From: Akkermansiaceae bacterium UBA1315
GTDB taxonomy: Bacteria > Verrucomicrobiota > Verrucomicrobiia > Verrucomicrobiales > Akkermansiaceae
NCBI GenBank assembly: GCA_002307065.1
Contig: DBTN01000012.1
Location: 1-64,000 of the forward strand
Length of the DNA: 64,000 nt
Reading direction: 5' to 3'
Shown here: piece by piece, positions 16,443 through 24,395 of the stretch
Layout: each line of letters opens with the position of its first letter
How positions within the stretch are numbered: position 1 is the stretch's first letter
Translations under genes and position numbers: made by a program
Notes under the pieces: generated by a model
Database searches by the model: none
What the model saw: the letters and a program-made list of their open reading frames with translations, nothing else
Told to the model about the DNA's origin: nothing

Positions 16443-17515
16443 GTGATACTTTACGACGAATCGACGCGTTGCTGACCCAAGCTCCCAAATTGGAAAAATG
16501 GGTCGGGAAATGGGATCGCGAAAGTCTGCTGGAATGGCTGCGCTTGGAGATCGGCGATCCGACAGCGCTCGATTCGTGGCGTCAGACGGGATCGGTTTTT
16601 TCCAAACCGGTCGTGTATTCGCCGATTTTACATGTGGTGAGTGGAAATACGCCGCACGCCGCTTTTCAATCCGTATTTCGGAGTTTGGTCTTGGGCGGAC
16701 ACAATTGGGTCAAGCTGCCATCGAGCGGTTTACCCGAGTTTGAGGAATGGATCGCCGAACTTCCGGAGGAGTTGTCGGTGCGGGTGGAAACGCGTCGGGA
16801 TTTGCCAGAAGCGTGGCTTGAGTGCGAAGCGGCGGTGATTTTTGGCGGAGCCGAAGCGATCGATGCCTATCGGAAAAGATTGCCCGGAGGGATTCCGCGC
16901 ATCGAACACGGTCCAAAGTTGAGCGTGGCGGTGATTTTCGAACCGGTTGAGGCGGCGGCGGCCCAGGTTGTGGAAGATATTTTACGGCACGACCAGCGGG
17001 GTTGCCTTTCGATTCAGGCGGTGTTTGTGGAGGGGGGCGAAGCGGAAATTCTGAGTTTCGGTGGAATGTTGGCGAAGGAAATGGAGCGTTACCGGTCAAA
17101 AAATCCGCGTCCGATTCCGAGTCTCTCGGATTCTGGAGCAGTTTCGAACGCCCGGGAAATCGCTCGGTTCCGCGCGGCGAATGGGGATGGGGTTCAGTTG
17201 TGGGAAAGCAAAAATTCGACGGCATGGACCGTGGTTTACGATGCTCATCCCCAACTGGCGCCCGGTCCGCTCAATGGATTTGTAACCCTGCATCCCTTTC
17301 CAAAAACGTTCGACCGGTCGACCTTGGGCTCGGAAGCGGATTACATTTCGACAGTGGCGATTTTTCCGTTCAACGAAACGAATGCCGCGCGGCTGGAATC
17401 GCTGGCACCACCGAGGATTTGCCAAACCGGTCAGGCGCAGGATCCGACGATTTTCTGGCATCACGACGGCATGCGCACGCTCGCAAGTCTTGTCCGCTGG
17501 CGCGATCTAGGCTGA
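16439..17515 (+). CDS. LuxC-like acyl-CoA/acyl-enzyme reductase
   Basis: LuxC-type reductases are distant aldehyde dehydrogenases that reduce a thioester-bound fatty acid to an aldehyde with NADPH. The 358-residue protein has HVVSGNTPHAAFQSVFRSL (nucleotide-binding region, residues about 65-84), KLPSSGLPEF, and the likely catalytic Cys189 in RHDQRGCLSIQ. It is translationally coupled to the LuxE-like gene (ATGA overlap). In this non-luminous context the pair probably makes long-chain aldehydes for lipids, wax esters or a signalling compound, but nothing here shows which. The IF-1-like gene follows 15 bp later. Confidence 0.88.
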   Translation: MSDTLRRIDALLTQAPKLEKWVGKWDRESLLEWLRLEIGDPTALDSWRQTGSVFSKPVVYSPILHVVSGNTPHAAFQSVFRSLVLGGHNWVKLPSSGLPEFEEWIAELPEELSVRVETRRDLPEAWLECEAAVIFGGAEAIDAYRKRLPGGIPRIEHGPKLSVAVIFEPVEAAAAQVVEDILRHDQRGCLSIQAVFVEGGEAEILSFGGMLAKEMERYRSKNPRPIPSLSDSGAVSNAREIARFRAANGDGVQLWESKNSTAWTVVYDAHPQLAPGPLNGFVTLHPFPKTFDRSTLGSEADYISTVAIFPFNETNAARLESLAPPRICQTGQAQDPTIFWHHDGMRTLASLVRWRDLG

Positions 17516-17530
17516 AATGTCCGCAACGCC

Positions 17531-17743
17531 ATGCCCGACTCAACGATTCACGCCCAAGGAAAGCTGATTGAAGCCCTCGGTCCCATTCTTTACCGGGCGG
17601 AACTGCCGAACGGTAAACGGATCATGGCCCATCTTTCCAAGCCACTCACCGACGCCGGGGCGGTTTTTGCTTTAGAGACCGACGTGATTTTGGAACTGAC
17701 GCCGTTTGATTTCGACTCGGCTCGGATATTGCGCGAGGTGTGA
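17531..17743 (+). CDS. translation initiation factor IF-1-like protein
   Basis: The 70-residue S1/OB-fold protein follows the IF-1 pattern: GKLIEALGPILYRAELPNGKRIMAHLS, given here in pieces (GKLIEALG, YRAELPNGKRIMAHLS), and ELTPFDFDSARIL. Canonical IF-1 has a basic KMRKNYIRIL segment in the middle, which contacts 16S rRNA; here it is replaced by PLTDAGAVFALETD, with no basic residues. This suggests a paralogue with altered binding and not the housekeeping IF-1, although I cannot see the rest of the genome. It is the third gene of the LuxE-LuxC group. Confidence 0.75.
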   Translation: MPDSTIHAQGKLIEALGPILYRAELPNGKRIMAHLSKPLTDAGAVFALETDVILELTPFDFDSARILREV

Positions 17744-17818
17744 GATTTCGCCGCGTCCTCAAAAAGTCAGGGGAAAAGCTGATCGGCAAGAGGAAGCGAG
17801 AACACGGTATGTCGGCCC

Positions 17819-17938
17819 CACGAATTTTCGCCTGACGAATTTCCGTCTGACGAATTTTCGCCTGACGAATTTTCGCCTGACGAATTTCCGCCTGACGAAT
17901 TTTCGCCTGACGAATTTTCGCCTGACGAATTTTCGGGC
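17819..17938. repeat. 15-bp tandem repeat, eight copies
   Basis: Eight adjacent 15-bp units with consensus GACGAATTTTCGCCT cover 17819-17938. Most are identical; two have TTTCCG for TTTTCG, one ends TCT, the first begins CAC and the last ends in GGG. Each unit contains the near-palindrome CGAATTTTCG. The unit length is a multiple of three, so every frame reads as a five-residue repeat (such as LTNFR), but there is no start with ribosome-binding context and no credible protein. It is an intergenic minisatellite, a candidate for copy-number variation. Confidence 0.9.
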
Positions 17939-17949
17939 CAACGGTCCGC

Positions 17950-18231
17950 GATTCCTTAGCCCAGGCCAGTGGCCTGGGAAATGCGATTTCGAAATTCCTA
18001 GCACACCAAAGGTGGGCGATACCGGTTTGGTAAATTCCGTCCGGTAACAATCGATACGTCGATCAGCCGATGTTGTGGAATTGGCATCGGCCTGTCTCGC
18101 GGACCTTTGGCCCGCAAATAAAAGACTCACTTTCCCAGGCCGCTGGCCTGGGCTAAGGAATCTCGGGGCCTTTGGCCCGCAAAGAGGAATGCACTCGCAT
18201 TTCCCAGACCGCGAGTCTTGGCTAAGGAATC
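17950..18231. repeat. intergenic hairpin repeat family (three copies, one inverted)
   Basis: Three copies of a unit of the form TTTCCCAGxCC-loop-GGCCTGGGCTAAGGAATC occur at 18131-18162, at 18200-18231 and, inverted, at about 17950-17982. Flanks (TTTCCCAG and CTAAGGAATC) are conserved while stem centres vary: CCAGGCC-GCT-GGCCTGG, CCAGGCC-AGT-GGCCTGG (inverted copy), and the altered CCAGAC-CGCGA-GTCTTGG with a mostly compensating change. Between them are two copies of GxCCTTTGGCCCGCAAA (18102-18117 and 18167-18183). The block resembles REP or MITE-like palindromic elements. No transposase is adjacent. Confidence 0.8.
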
Positions 18232-18281
18232 GGGACCGTTGCCCCCGAAGACGTCTGCGCGATCCAGCTTTTAACTCTGCC

Positions 18282-19643
18282 TTATTTCCCGATGCAAAAC
18301 CGGCTGAAGATCACGCCGAGGAGGTCTTCGGTGTCAACCTTTCCGGGGATTTCGCCGAGGGCGTCGAGAGCTTCCCGGAGATCGATCGCAGCGAGTTCGG
18401 TATCGTTTGACGGGTTTTTCAAAAGATCGAGCGCGGCGAGGAGAGACGTCCGGGCGGCGATGAGGCTTGCCTGATGGCGGGCGTTGATGGCGATCGCGTG
18501 TTCTCCCCAATCGGCTTCGCTGAAATGCAACGCATCACGGATCGCCTCGGAAAGCGCGTCGAAGCCAGAACCGGTTTCGCAAGAAAGGCGAACGGCATCA
18601 AAACCGGTCCACGATGGATGTTCTCCGAGATCGGTTTTGTTCAAAACTCGGAGGTGCTTGGCAGCGGTGTGGGGAAGAACGGCTTCCGCCGGTTTGGGTT
18701 TGCTGCCGTCGGCGATTTCCAAAAGCAAATCTGCAGCTTCGATCTGCCGGACGGTTCGCTGAATGCCTTCGGCCTCGATCTGATCGCCCGCTTCGCGAAC
18801 TCCTGCCGTATCGACGAGTCGCAAGGGGAGTCCATGCAGATTGATGATTTCCTCGATCGTATCCCGGGTCGTTCCTGCGACATCGCTGACAATGGCGCGT
18901 TCAAATCCGAGTAACCGGTTGAGCAGGCTGGATTTGCCGACATTGGGTTCGCCGAAAATCACGGTGCGAACGCCTTCCCGCAGGACGCGTCCTTGGTCGG
19001 CGGTCGCCAGCAGCGAGTCGACGACGGAAAGCACCTCATCGATTTTCCCGCGCAGGTGTATTCCGGTTTGCGGGTCGATGTCTTCTTCTGGGAAATCGAT
19101 CCAGGCTTCCAGGTGGGCGAGCGTTTCGAGGAGTTGATCCCGCGCTTCGGTCGTTCGTTTCCCCAAGGTTCCTTCGAGTTGGCTGCGGGCGGCGCGAAGC
19201 GAAAGACGGGTCTGTGCGGAAATGAGGTCCATCACTCCTTCGGCCTGTGTCAGATCGAGCTTGCCGTTAAGGAACGCGCGTTGGGTAAACTCGCCCGGAC
19301 CTGCGGCGATCGCACCGCAGGCTAAAAATCGTCCGAGGACTTCCCGGGTTACCAACATGCCACCGTGACCGGTGAATTCGATGCTGTTTTCTCCGGTGAA
19401 ACTGTTTGGCGCGCGAAAAACCGTCATCAAACCGTCATCGATGATCTGATGATCGGCGTCGTAGATTTTGCAGTATCGCGATGTGCGGGGAATGACGGAC
19501 GAGGCTTTCCCGCCCGTCGCAAGGTCGGCGATTTCGATGGCATCGGGACCGGAAATCCTGAGGAGCGAGACTGCGCCGGTGCCGGGCGCGGTGGCGATGG
19601 CCGCGATGGTCGAACGGTATTCGGGAGATTGCATTCGAATCAT
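18282..19643 (-). CDS. mnmE: tRNA uridine-5-carboxymethylaminomethyl modification GTPase
   Basis: MnmE works with MnmG to modify the wobble uridine of several tRNAs, using GTP and a folate. The 453-residue protein has the N-terminal folate-binding domain (TIAAIATAPGTGAVSLLRISG), HGGMLVTREVL, EFTQRAFLNGKLDLTQAEGV in parts, the G domain with GEPNVGKSSLLNRL (G1), DVAGTTRD (G2), DTAG (G3) and NKTD (G4), and the C-terminal CIGK, whose cysteine is catalytically important. It starts at or near ATG 19643, overlapping the stop of the upstream zinc-ribbon protein gene by four bases. Confidence 0.97.
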   Translation of the reverse strand: MIRMQSPEYRSTIAAIATAPGTGAVSLLRISGPDAIEIADLATGGKASSVIPRTSRYCKIYDADHQIIDDGLMTVFRAPNSFTGENSIEFTGHGGMLVTREVLGRFLACGAIAAGPGEFTQRAFLNGKLDLTQAEGVMDLISAQTRLSLRAARSQLEGTLGKRTTEARDQLLETLAHLEAWIDFPEEDIDPQTGIHLRGKIDEVLSVVDSLLATADQGRVLREGVRTVIFGEPNVGKSSLLNRLLGFERAIVSDVAGTTRDTIEEIINLHGLPLRLVDTAGVREAGDQIEAEGIQRTVRQIEAADLLLEIADGSKPKPAEAVLPHTAAKHLRVLNKTDLGEHPSWTGFDAVRLSCETGSGFDALSEAIRDALHFSEADWGEHAIAINARHQASLIAARTSLLAALDLLKNPSNDTELAAIDLREALDALGEIPGKVDTEDLLGVIFSRFCIGK

Positions 19644-20932
19644 TGCCCCGCGGATGCCGGGGACTCAGCGCCGAGCCCGAGGAATTCCCAGCAAATGAAT
19701 TTGCTGATTTCCAGAACGGGTGGATCAGTCGGCGTCCAACGCAGCTCGACGGTCGCGGTGCGGAACGACTGCCGCGCTTCCTTGTCGTTCCGCCAGTTGA
19801 GGACATGGAGGGTGCTGCTGAGTTCGGTATCGTCTTTGATGTTGATCCGGGCGAAATCGGTGGCGTTGATCGGGTCGGTGACGCGATAGGTGCGGCTCTT
19901 GCTGAGATCGACTCCCTTGTCCGGGACGTCCTCCGAAAGAATGACGCGGAATGTCTCTTTGGCGCCTTGTTCAGGCAGTTCGATGAAATTTCGGAATCTG
20001 CGGTATTTCGTTTGGGCGAAAATATCCCAGTCCAATTTCAGGCCGTCGGGCGTGCGCTTGAAGAACGCCTGCACGCGAAGGGGTTCCATGATGAAATTGG
20101 CGGGTTGCGCCATGGTGCTCAGTAACATGTCCGCCTGATCGAGGCCAAATTGGACTTCGAATGTCGCCAGAGGACGGAAAAACTCTCTGATATCCGCTTG
20201 AGGCGGCTGGTCGAAATTCATCAGGAAAAGTCCGCGTTTGTTGTCTTCCTCGGCCAAGGCAAAAGGAGAAAACGAACTGGCAGGGGTGTCACTGTCATTG
20301 ATCACCACGCCGCCGTAGAAATTTTCCATGCGCTCTTTGACCGCCGGGGCACCGAGGACAAAAGGAAGTTTTTCATCGACGGTCTTTGCCGCGAGGAAGC
20401 CGGTGAGGACCTCCAGCGCTTCTTTTTGCCAGCCAAGCCTCAAGTAGTGATTTTCCTGCAGTTTGGACTCCGGGGGAGTGCTGACGTTGGCCGGAGGATC
20501 GATGACTTTTGGCGCGAACTTTTCGTAGCTGAGGTAGGCGGCAGCTGCGGCTCCTAGGATGAGCAACAGCGCGATGGCGACCGCGATGCCTTTTTTCGAA
20601 GAAGGAGGATCTTGTTCAAACGTTTCGGCTTCCGGTTCTGGAGCTTGGCGGTATTCAACCGGTGCCCGTTCGGCGGCAGCCGGTTCGGGCTGCGGCTGGA
20701 CTGCGGCTGCCTGAGTGACAGTCGGTTGCGCTGGGGACTCTGGTGGAGATTGAGGAAAAACGAAGGGTTCCGGCTGCGTCACGACCGGTTCGGGAGCAGG
20801 CGAAGTGATCGTGCCTCCGCAATGAGGGCACGGTCCGGTGGTGGACGGAAGGTTGCGGGGAATCCGGATCTTCCCATTGCAATGGGAACAGTGAAATTCT
20901 CTGAGGTCGGGGGATATAGGAAGATCGGACAT
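19640..20932 (-). CDS. zinc-ribbon membrane protein of unknown function
   Basis: This 430-residue protein has a modular layout. Residues about 14-40 form a zinc ribbon (FHCSHCNGKIRI and CPHCGG, two CxxC pairs). Residues about 42-112 are rich in Pro, Glu and Gln. A single membrane segment follows (GIAVAIALLLILGAAAAAYL, about 115-134). The remaining 295 residues should be outside the cytoplasm and contain no motif I recognise. Proteins with a cytosolic zinc ribbon and an extracytoplasmic domain are common in Planctomycetes and Verrucomicrobia. It is translationally coupled to mnmE, but that need not imply a shared function. Confidence 0.75.
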   Translation of the reverse strand: MSDLPISPDLREFHCSHCNGKIRIPRNLPSTTGPCPHCGGTITSPAPEPVVTQPEPFVFPQSPPESPAQPTVTQAAAVQPQPEPAAAERAPVEYRQAPEPEAETFEQDPPSSKKGIAVAIALLLILGAAAAAYLSYEKFAPKVIDPPANVSTPPESKLQENHYLRLGWQKEALEVLTGFLAAKTVDEKLPFVLGAPAVKERMENFYGGVVINDSDTPASSFSPFALAEEDNKRGLFLMNFDQPPQADIREFFRPLATFEVQFGLDQADMLLSTMAQPANFIMEPLRVQAFFKRTPDGLKLDWDIFAQTKYRRFRNFIELPEQGAKETFRVILSEDVPDKGVDLSKSRTYRVTDPINATDFARINIKDDTELSSTLHVLNWRNDKEARQSFRTATVELRWTPTDPPVLEISKFICWEFLGLGAESPASAGQ

Positions 20933-20996
20933 CGTGGCGTATCTCTCGGATTGGTTTAGGATTTTCCAGTCAGTCTGTCAAACTCCGGGGAGTAAA

Positions 20997-22100
20997 TCAG
21001 ACGGCAGCTTCAAGCATAACAGAATCCAAGACTTCCAAACAGCGCGCATTTTGTTCGGGCGTGCCGATGGAAATGCGAACCCAGTCTGGCAGCTTGTAGC
21101 CGCGCATCGCCCGGACGATCACGCCTTGTTTGAGCATTTCACGGAAAACCCGGTCTCCATCGCCCACCTTGATCAGCAGGAAATTCGCAACGCTCGGAAC
21201 AAATTCGATGCCACGTTCTTTCAGAGCCGCTTCATAAAACGCGAGCCCTTCGCGATTGATCGTCTTGGTTTTTTCGATGTGATCGGCATCAGCGAGGGCG
21301 GCAAGAGCGCCTGCTTGGGCGATCGCGTTGACGTTGAAAGGCTGGCGCGCTTTTTGAAGAATCGCCGCGACATTTTTTGAGGCCAATCCGTAACCGACCC
21401 GCAAGGCGGCGAGGCCGTGGATCTTCGAACAGGTGCGAAGAACGCAGATGTTTTTTTCTTCGCGGACAAATTTCAAGGTGTCGAGAGGCACGTCGAGGAA
21501 TTCAAAATAGGCTTCGTCGAAAACCACGACAACGTGATCGGGAACCCGCGCCATAAATCGGTCAATCGCTTCCTGGCCGACCATCGTGCCGGTGGGATTG
21601 TTGGGATTGGCGATGAAAACCAAGCGTGTGTTTTCGGTGATCGCGTCCGCCATGGCGTCCAGATCGTGGATAAAGTTCGGATCGGGGACTTCGACGTATT
21701 TCGCGCCGAAAAGCGTGGCCATGAGTTTGTAGACCACAAACGCGTGTTCTGCGGCGATCAGCTCGGCCTTGGGGTTGAGGAAAGTGTGGCACAAAAGCTC
21801 GATGATTTCGTTCGAGCCATTTCCTAAAATGACGTTTTCGCGGTCGAGTCCGAGTTGTTCGGCGATCGCCGTGCGTAACCGGTAGCCGCCGCCGTCCGGA
21901 TAGATGTGCGCTTCTTCAAGAGCTTCGCGCATCGCGATTTTCGCTTTGGGCGACGGGCCGAGCGGGTTTTCATTTGAGGCGACTTTGACGATCATCGATG
22001 GATCGAGGCCCAGCTCGCGGGCGGTTTCGTCGATCGGTTTTCCCGGTTCGTAGGCAACAAGATCGCAGACAAAGCGGTTTGCGTATTGGTCAATCGTCAT
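20997..22100 (-). CDS. hisC: histidinol-phosphate aminotransferase
   Basis: HisC is a PLP enzyme that transaminates imidazole-acetol phosphate in histidine synthesis. The 367-residue protein shows KVASNENPLGPSPKA, GNGSNEIIELLCHTFL, FIANPNNPTGT, VVFDEAYFEF, and the PLP-lysine motif RTCSKIHGLAALRVGYG. I start it at MTIDQYANRFV (ATG 22098-22100). No other his genes are in the window, so a role in phenylalanine or tyrosine transamination is also possible, as for several HisC homologues. It is followed by the zinc-ribbon protein gene after 64 bp. Confidence 0.93.
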   Translation of the reverse strand: MTIDQYANRFVCDLVAYEPGKPIDETARELGLDPSMIVKVASNENPLGPSPKAKIAMREALEEAHIYPDGGGYRLRTAIAEQLGLDRENVILGNGSNEIIELLCHTFLNPKAELIAAEHAFVVYKLMATLFGAKYVEVPDPNFIHDLDAMADAITENTRLVFIANPNNPTGTMVGQEAIDRFMARVPDHVVVVFDEAYFEFLDVPLDTLKFVREEKNICVLRTCSKIHGLAALRVGYGLASKNVAAILQKARQPFNVNAIAQAGALAALADADHIEKTKTINREGLAFYEAALKERGIEFVPSVANFLLIKVGDGDRVFREMLKQGVIVRAMRGYKLPDWVRISIGTPEQNARCLEVLDSVMLEAAV

Positions 22101-22145
22101 CGTGAGGCGGACGCTAGCGGCCCAACTTCGCGCGGTCAACACTGG

Positions 22146-22499
22146 CTAAACCAATGTCTCGCGCCACCGGTCTTCCTTAAAACCGGTCAGGACGATGTTG
22201 TCTGAAATCAGAAAGGGACGTTTGACGAGATTTCCGTTTTTCGAAAGCAGATCGATCGCCTCGGATGGGCTCATGGTGGGCAATCGATCTTTCAAGTTCA
22301 GTTCCCGATAATCTCCGCCAGAGGTGTTAAAAAGCGGTCGGAGATCCCCGCCGAAAGCGGTGATCGCCTTGTCCAGCTCAGCGGGTGTGGGCGGGGTTTC
22401 GCGGATCGCTTTGACCTCGTGAGCGACGCCGTTTTCTTTGAGCCATTTGAGGGCTTTGCGGCAACTGTCACAATTTTTGTAGGCGTAGATCGTCAGCAC
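22146..22499 (-). CDS. ArsC/Spx-family (YffB-like) protein
   Basis: The 117-residue protein has the thioredoxin-like ArsC/Spx/YffB fold: IYAYKNCDSCRKALKWLKENG at the N-terminus (with CDSC), LFNTSGGDYRELNL, and NLVKRPFLISDNIVLTGF, the usual C-terminal segment. Members include arsenate reductases and the Spx regulator, and many have no known substrate. I start it at GTG 22499, since the family begins a few residues before the first cysteine. No arsenic-resistance genes are nearby. It lies just upstream of hisC on the same strand and is divergent from the GreA-like gene. Confidence 0.82.
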   Translation of the reverse strand: MLTIYAYKNCDSCRKALKWLKENGVAHEVKAIRETPPTPAELDKAITAFGGDLRPLFNTSGGDYRELNLKDRLPTMSPSEAIDLLSKNGNLVKRPFLISDNIVLTGFKEDRWRETLV

Positions 22500-22547
22500 G
22501 CGTCGATTCTTGCTTTCGCCAACCGGTCTGCGCAAGGCTCTGCGTCG

Positions 22548-23006
22548 ATGAAATCCGCGCTCCTTGAACTGATTCGCTCCGACCTCCGCCTCCGTCTCGA
22601 CCGGTTGTCAAAAGCGGCGATGGAAGCCCATGCGGCCGCGACCGATCCGGGGAGTAAAGCGGAAGGAAAGTACGATACTCGTAGTTTGGAAGCATCTTAT
22701 CTTGCATCGGGTCAAGCGAAGCAAGTGGAAGATCTGGCGGCGGCCGTGAGAACTTTTGATGCGCTGAGTTTGCCGGAATACGCTGCGGACGAGGCGATCG
22801 ATGCCGGTGCGTTGGTCGAAGCGGAGCTTGCGGGAGAGACGGTTTATTTCCTGCTCGTTCCTGCGGCGGGTGGGTTGGAAATTTCGCATGAGGGCTGCGA
22901 GGTGACCCTATTGACCCCGGCCAGCCCGCTGTATCAAAAGCTGTTAGGTCATCGGACAGGCGATCGCTTGGAAGAGCCAACGCTGTGGATCACCGAGGTC
23001 ATTTGA
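22548..23006 (+). CDS. GreA/GreB-like transcription-factor-related protein
   Basis: The 152-residue protein resembles the small GreA/GreB-related proteins of proteobacteria and verrucomicrobia. It has an N-terminal helical part with the characteristic AEGKYDTRSLEASYLASGQ and a C-terminal FKBP-like region (VYFLLVPAAGGLEI, TPASPLYQKLLGHRTGDRLE). Classical GreA factors insert an N-terminal coiled coil with acidic tip residues into the RNA polymerase secondary channel; here the coiled coil is short, so direct cleavage activity is uncertain. It is convergent with ubiE, whose stop lies two bases away. Confidence 0.75.
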   Translation: MKSALLELIRSDLRLRLDRLSKAAMEAHAAATDPGSKAEGKYDTRSLEASYLASGQAKQVEDLAAAVRTFDALSLPEYAADEAIDAGALVEAELAGETVYFLLVPAAGGLEISHEGCEVTLLTPASPLYQKLLGHRTGDRLEEPTLWITEVI

Positions 23007-23008
23007 GA

Positions 23009-23680
23009 TCACTTCGTCCCTTCATAGATCGTCACGACGCCTAGAGTGAGCGGATCGAAATTCGTTTCGCGGAAGCCACATTTTTCTAACAAACCGGTCA
23101 TCGCCGATCCGGCGGGGAACTGTTCGATCGAGCCGCCGAGATATTCGTAAGCATCGCGTTCCCCGGTGAGCCAGCCGGCGAAATGGGGAAGGATTTTGTG
23201 AAGGTAAAACCGGTAGGGTTTGCGGAGGATTCCTTCGGGCAGGGAAAAATCGAGAATCACCAAACGACCGTCCGGTTTGAGCACACGCAGCATTTCGCGC
23301 AGCGCGGCTTCGTAGTCGGACATGTTCCGCAATCCAAATGCGACGGTGCAGACATCGAAAGAATCCGTCTCAAATGGCAGCGCGAGCGCATCGGCGACGA
23401 TTGTTTTTGCCAAGCCGCGGCTCGATGCGTGAGCGAGCATTTCCGCGCAGAAATCCGAGGCAATGACTTCGCAATCCGGACATTCATCCTGAATCTCCAA
23501 CGCGAGATCACCGGTCCCGCTGGCGACATCCAACAGATAACGAGGTTGCCATTTTTTGATCCGTGAAGTGACGACACGCCGCCACCAAAGGTCCGCGCCG
23601 CAGCTCAAGACGTGATTGGTGAGCACGTACCGGTCAGCGATTCGGGCGAAAGCGTCACGGACATAAACGGCGTCTGGCAT
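23009..23680 (-). CDS. ubiE: demethylmenaquinone/ubiquinone C-methyltransferase
   Basis: This SAM-dependent enzyme methylates the quinone ring in the last or near-last step of menaquinone or ubiquinone synthesis (MenG/UbiE). The 223-residue protein shows VRDAFARIADRYVLTNHVLS, the SAM motif LLDVASGTGDLALEI, CTVAFGLRNM and YEYLGGSIEQFP, all typical. I start it at MPDAVYVRDAF (ATG 23678-23680). In Verrucomicrobiota menaquinone is the usual quinone, so a MenG role is the more likely one, but this is inference. The 233 bp upstream separate it from the divergent DUF883-like pair. Confidence 0.93.
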   Translation of the reverse strand: MPDAVYVRDAFARIADRYVLTNHVLSCGADLWWRRVVTSRIKKWQPRYLLDVASGTGDLALEIQDECPDCEVIASDFCAEMLAHASSRGLAKTIVADALALPFETDSFDVCTVAFGLRNMSDYEAALREMLRVLKPDGRLVILDFSLPEGILRKPYRFYLHKILPHFAGWLTGERDAYEYLGGSIEQFPAGSAMTGLLEKCGFRETNFDPLTLGVVTIYEGTK

Positions 23681-23913
23681 GCGCAAGATCGGTAACCGCG
23701 AAATGACTTCTGCCAAGTGCGAACTCAAAACCGGTTCAGCTTTACGCAAACCGAGCGGGCATTTTGCAATCTCAAGGAGCTGAAAAGTTCATCGGATCGC
23801 CGTGAAAGTTTAATGAATCGTCGTAGGAAAATGTTGGAAGCGAATTGATTACAGTGATCGGCCAGGGATCGGACGCGGTACGGTCCGCGATCTGCAACGG
23901 GACAGTCATACCT

Positions 23914-24393
23914 ATGAGCACTGTAATTCCAGAAATCACCTCCGATGACCTGCGCGATGCGCGGGACGAAGCGATCGATCACGCCAAACAGGGTGCCGAA
24001 GATGCGAAGCATTGCGCCACCGAAGTGTGCGGTAAAATCCGTGAAAAAGCTGACAGCGCCATGACTTGCACCGGCGATTACGTGAAAAAACACCCCGTGC
24101 CGGTCGTTCTTGGCGCCCTCGCGTTTGGCGTCGCACTGGGCTACACCATTTATTCTTCCCGCCGCGAATCCGCCTACACGGAAAAATATGTCGGCGGTCC
24201 ATTTGGAAACGCCCGAGATCTTTTGTTGAGTGCGCTGGCACCTGTTGGTGACCGTTTGCATGATGCCTATGGCTCGGCTCGCAGCCATGCCCACAAAGCG
24301 GCTGAGTCGATCCACGACTTTGATCCTCGCAATCCGATCGATTGCCTTTCCTCCAAACTTCGCCGCGCCGGCCAAACTCTTAAATTCTGGTAA
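23914..24393 (+). CDS. DUF883/ElaB-YqjD-like membrane-anchored protein
   Basis: The 159-residue protein has a charged helical N-terminus (DDLRDARDEAIDHAKQGAED), then the DUF883-like membrane segment KKHPVPVVLGALAFGVALGY at residues about 62-81, where the positive KKHP precedes a glycine-rich hydrophobic helix. YqjD and ElaB of E. coli are inner-membrane proteins that bind ribosomes in stationary phase. Here the C-terminal half (about 75 residues after the membrane helix) is longer than in that family. ATG 23912-23916 is chosen for MSTVIPEITSDD. It is followed after two bases by a second small membrane protein. Confidence 0.75.
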   Translation: MSTVIPEITSDDLRDARDEAIDHAKQGAEDAKHCATEVCGKIREKADSAMTCTGDYVKKHPVPVVLGALAFGVALGYTIYSSRRESAYTEKYVGGPFGNARDLLLSALAPVGDRLHDAYGSARSHAHKAAESIHDFDPRNPIDCLSSKLRRAGQTLKFW

Positions 24394-24395
24394 CC

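Larger units (their letters stand above)
17744..18281. other. 538-bp non-coding block with tandem and hairpin repeats
   Basis: No supportable gene lies between the IF-1-like gene and mnmE, which converge on this block. Open frames here only read through repeats. It holds eight 15-bp tandem units, then three copies of a hairpin repeat, two copies of a GGCCTTTGGCCC hairpin, and a small CACCAAAGGTG hairpin at about 18001-18013. These are entered separately. Confidence 0.8.

Noticed and set aside
17819..17938. CRISPR array
   Set aside because: The 15-bp units are directly adjacent without spacers, and no cas genes are present.
17706..18047. Frame encoding an LTNFR pentapeptide repeat
   Set aside because: The repeat arises from the 15-bp tandem DNA repeat read in frame; it overlaps the end of the IF-1-like gene, has no domain start and does not resemble real pentapeptide-repeat proteins.
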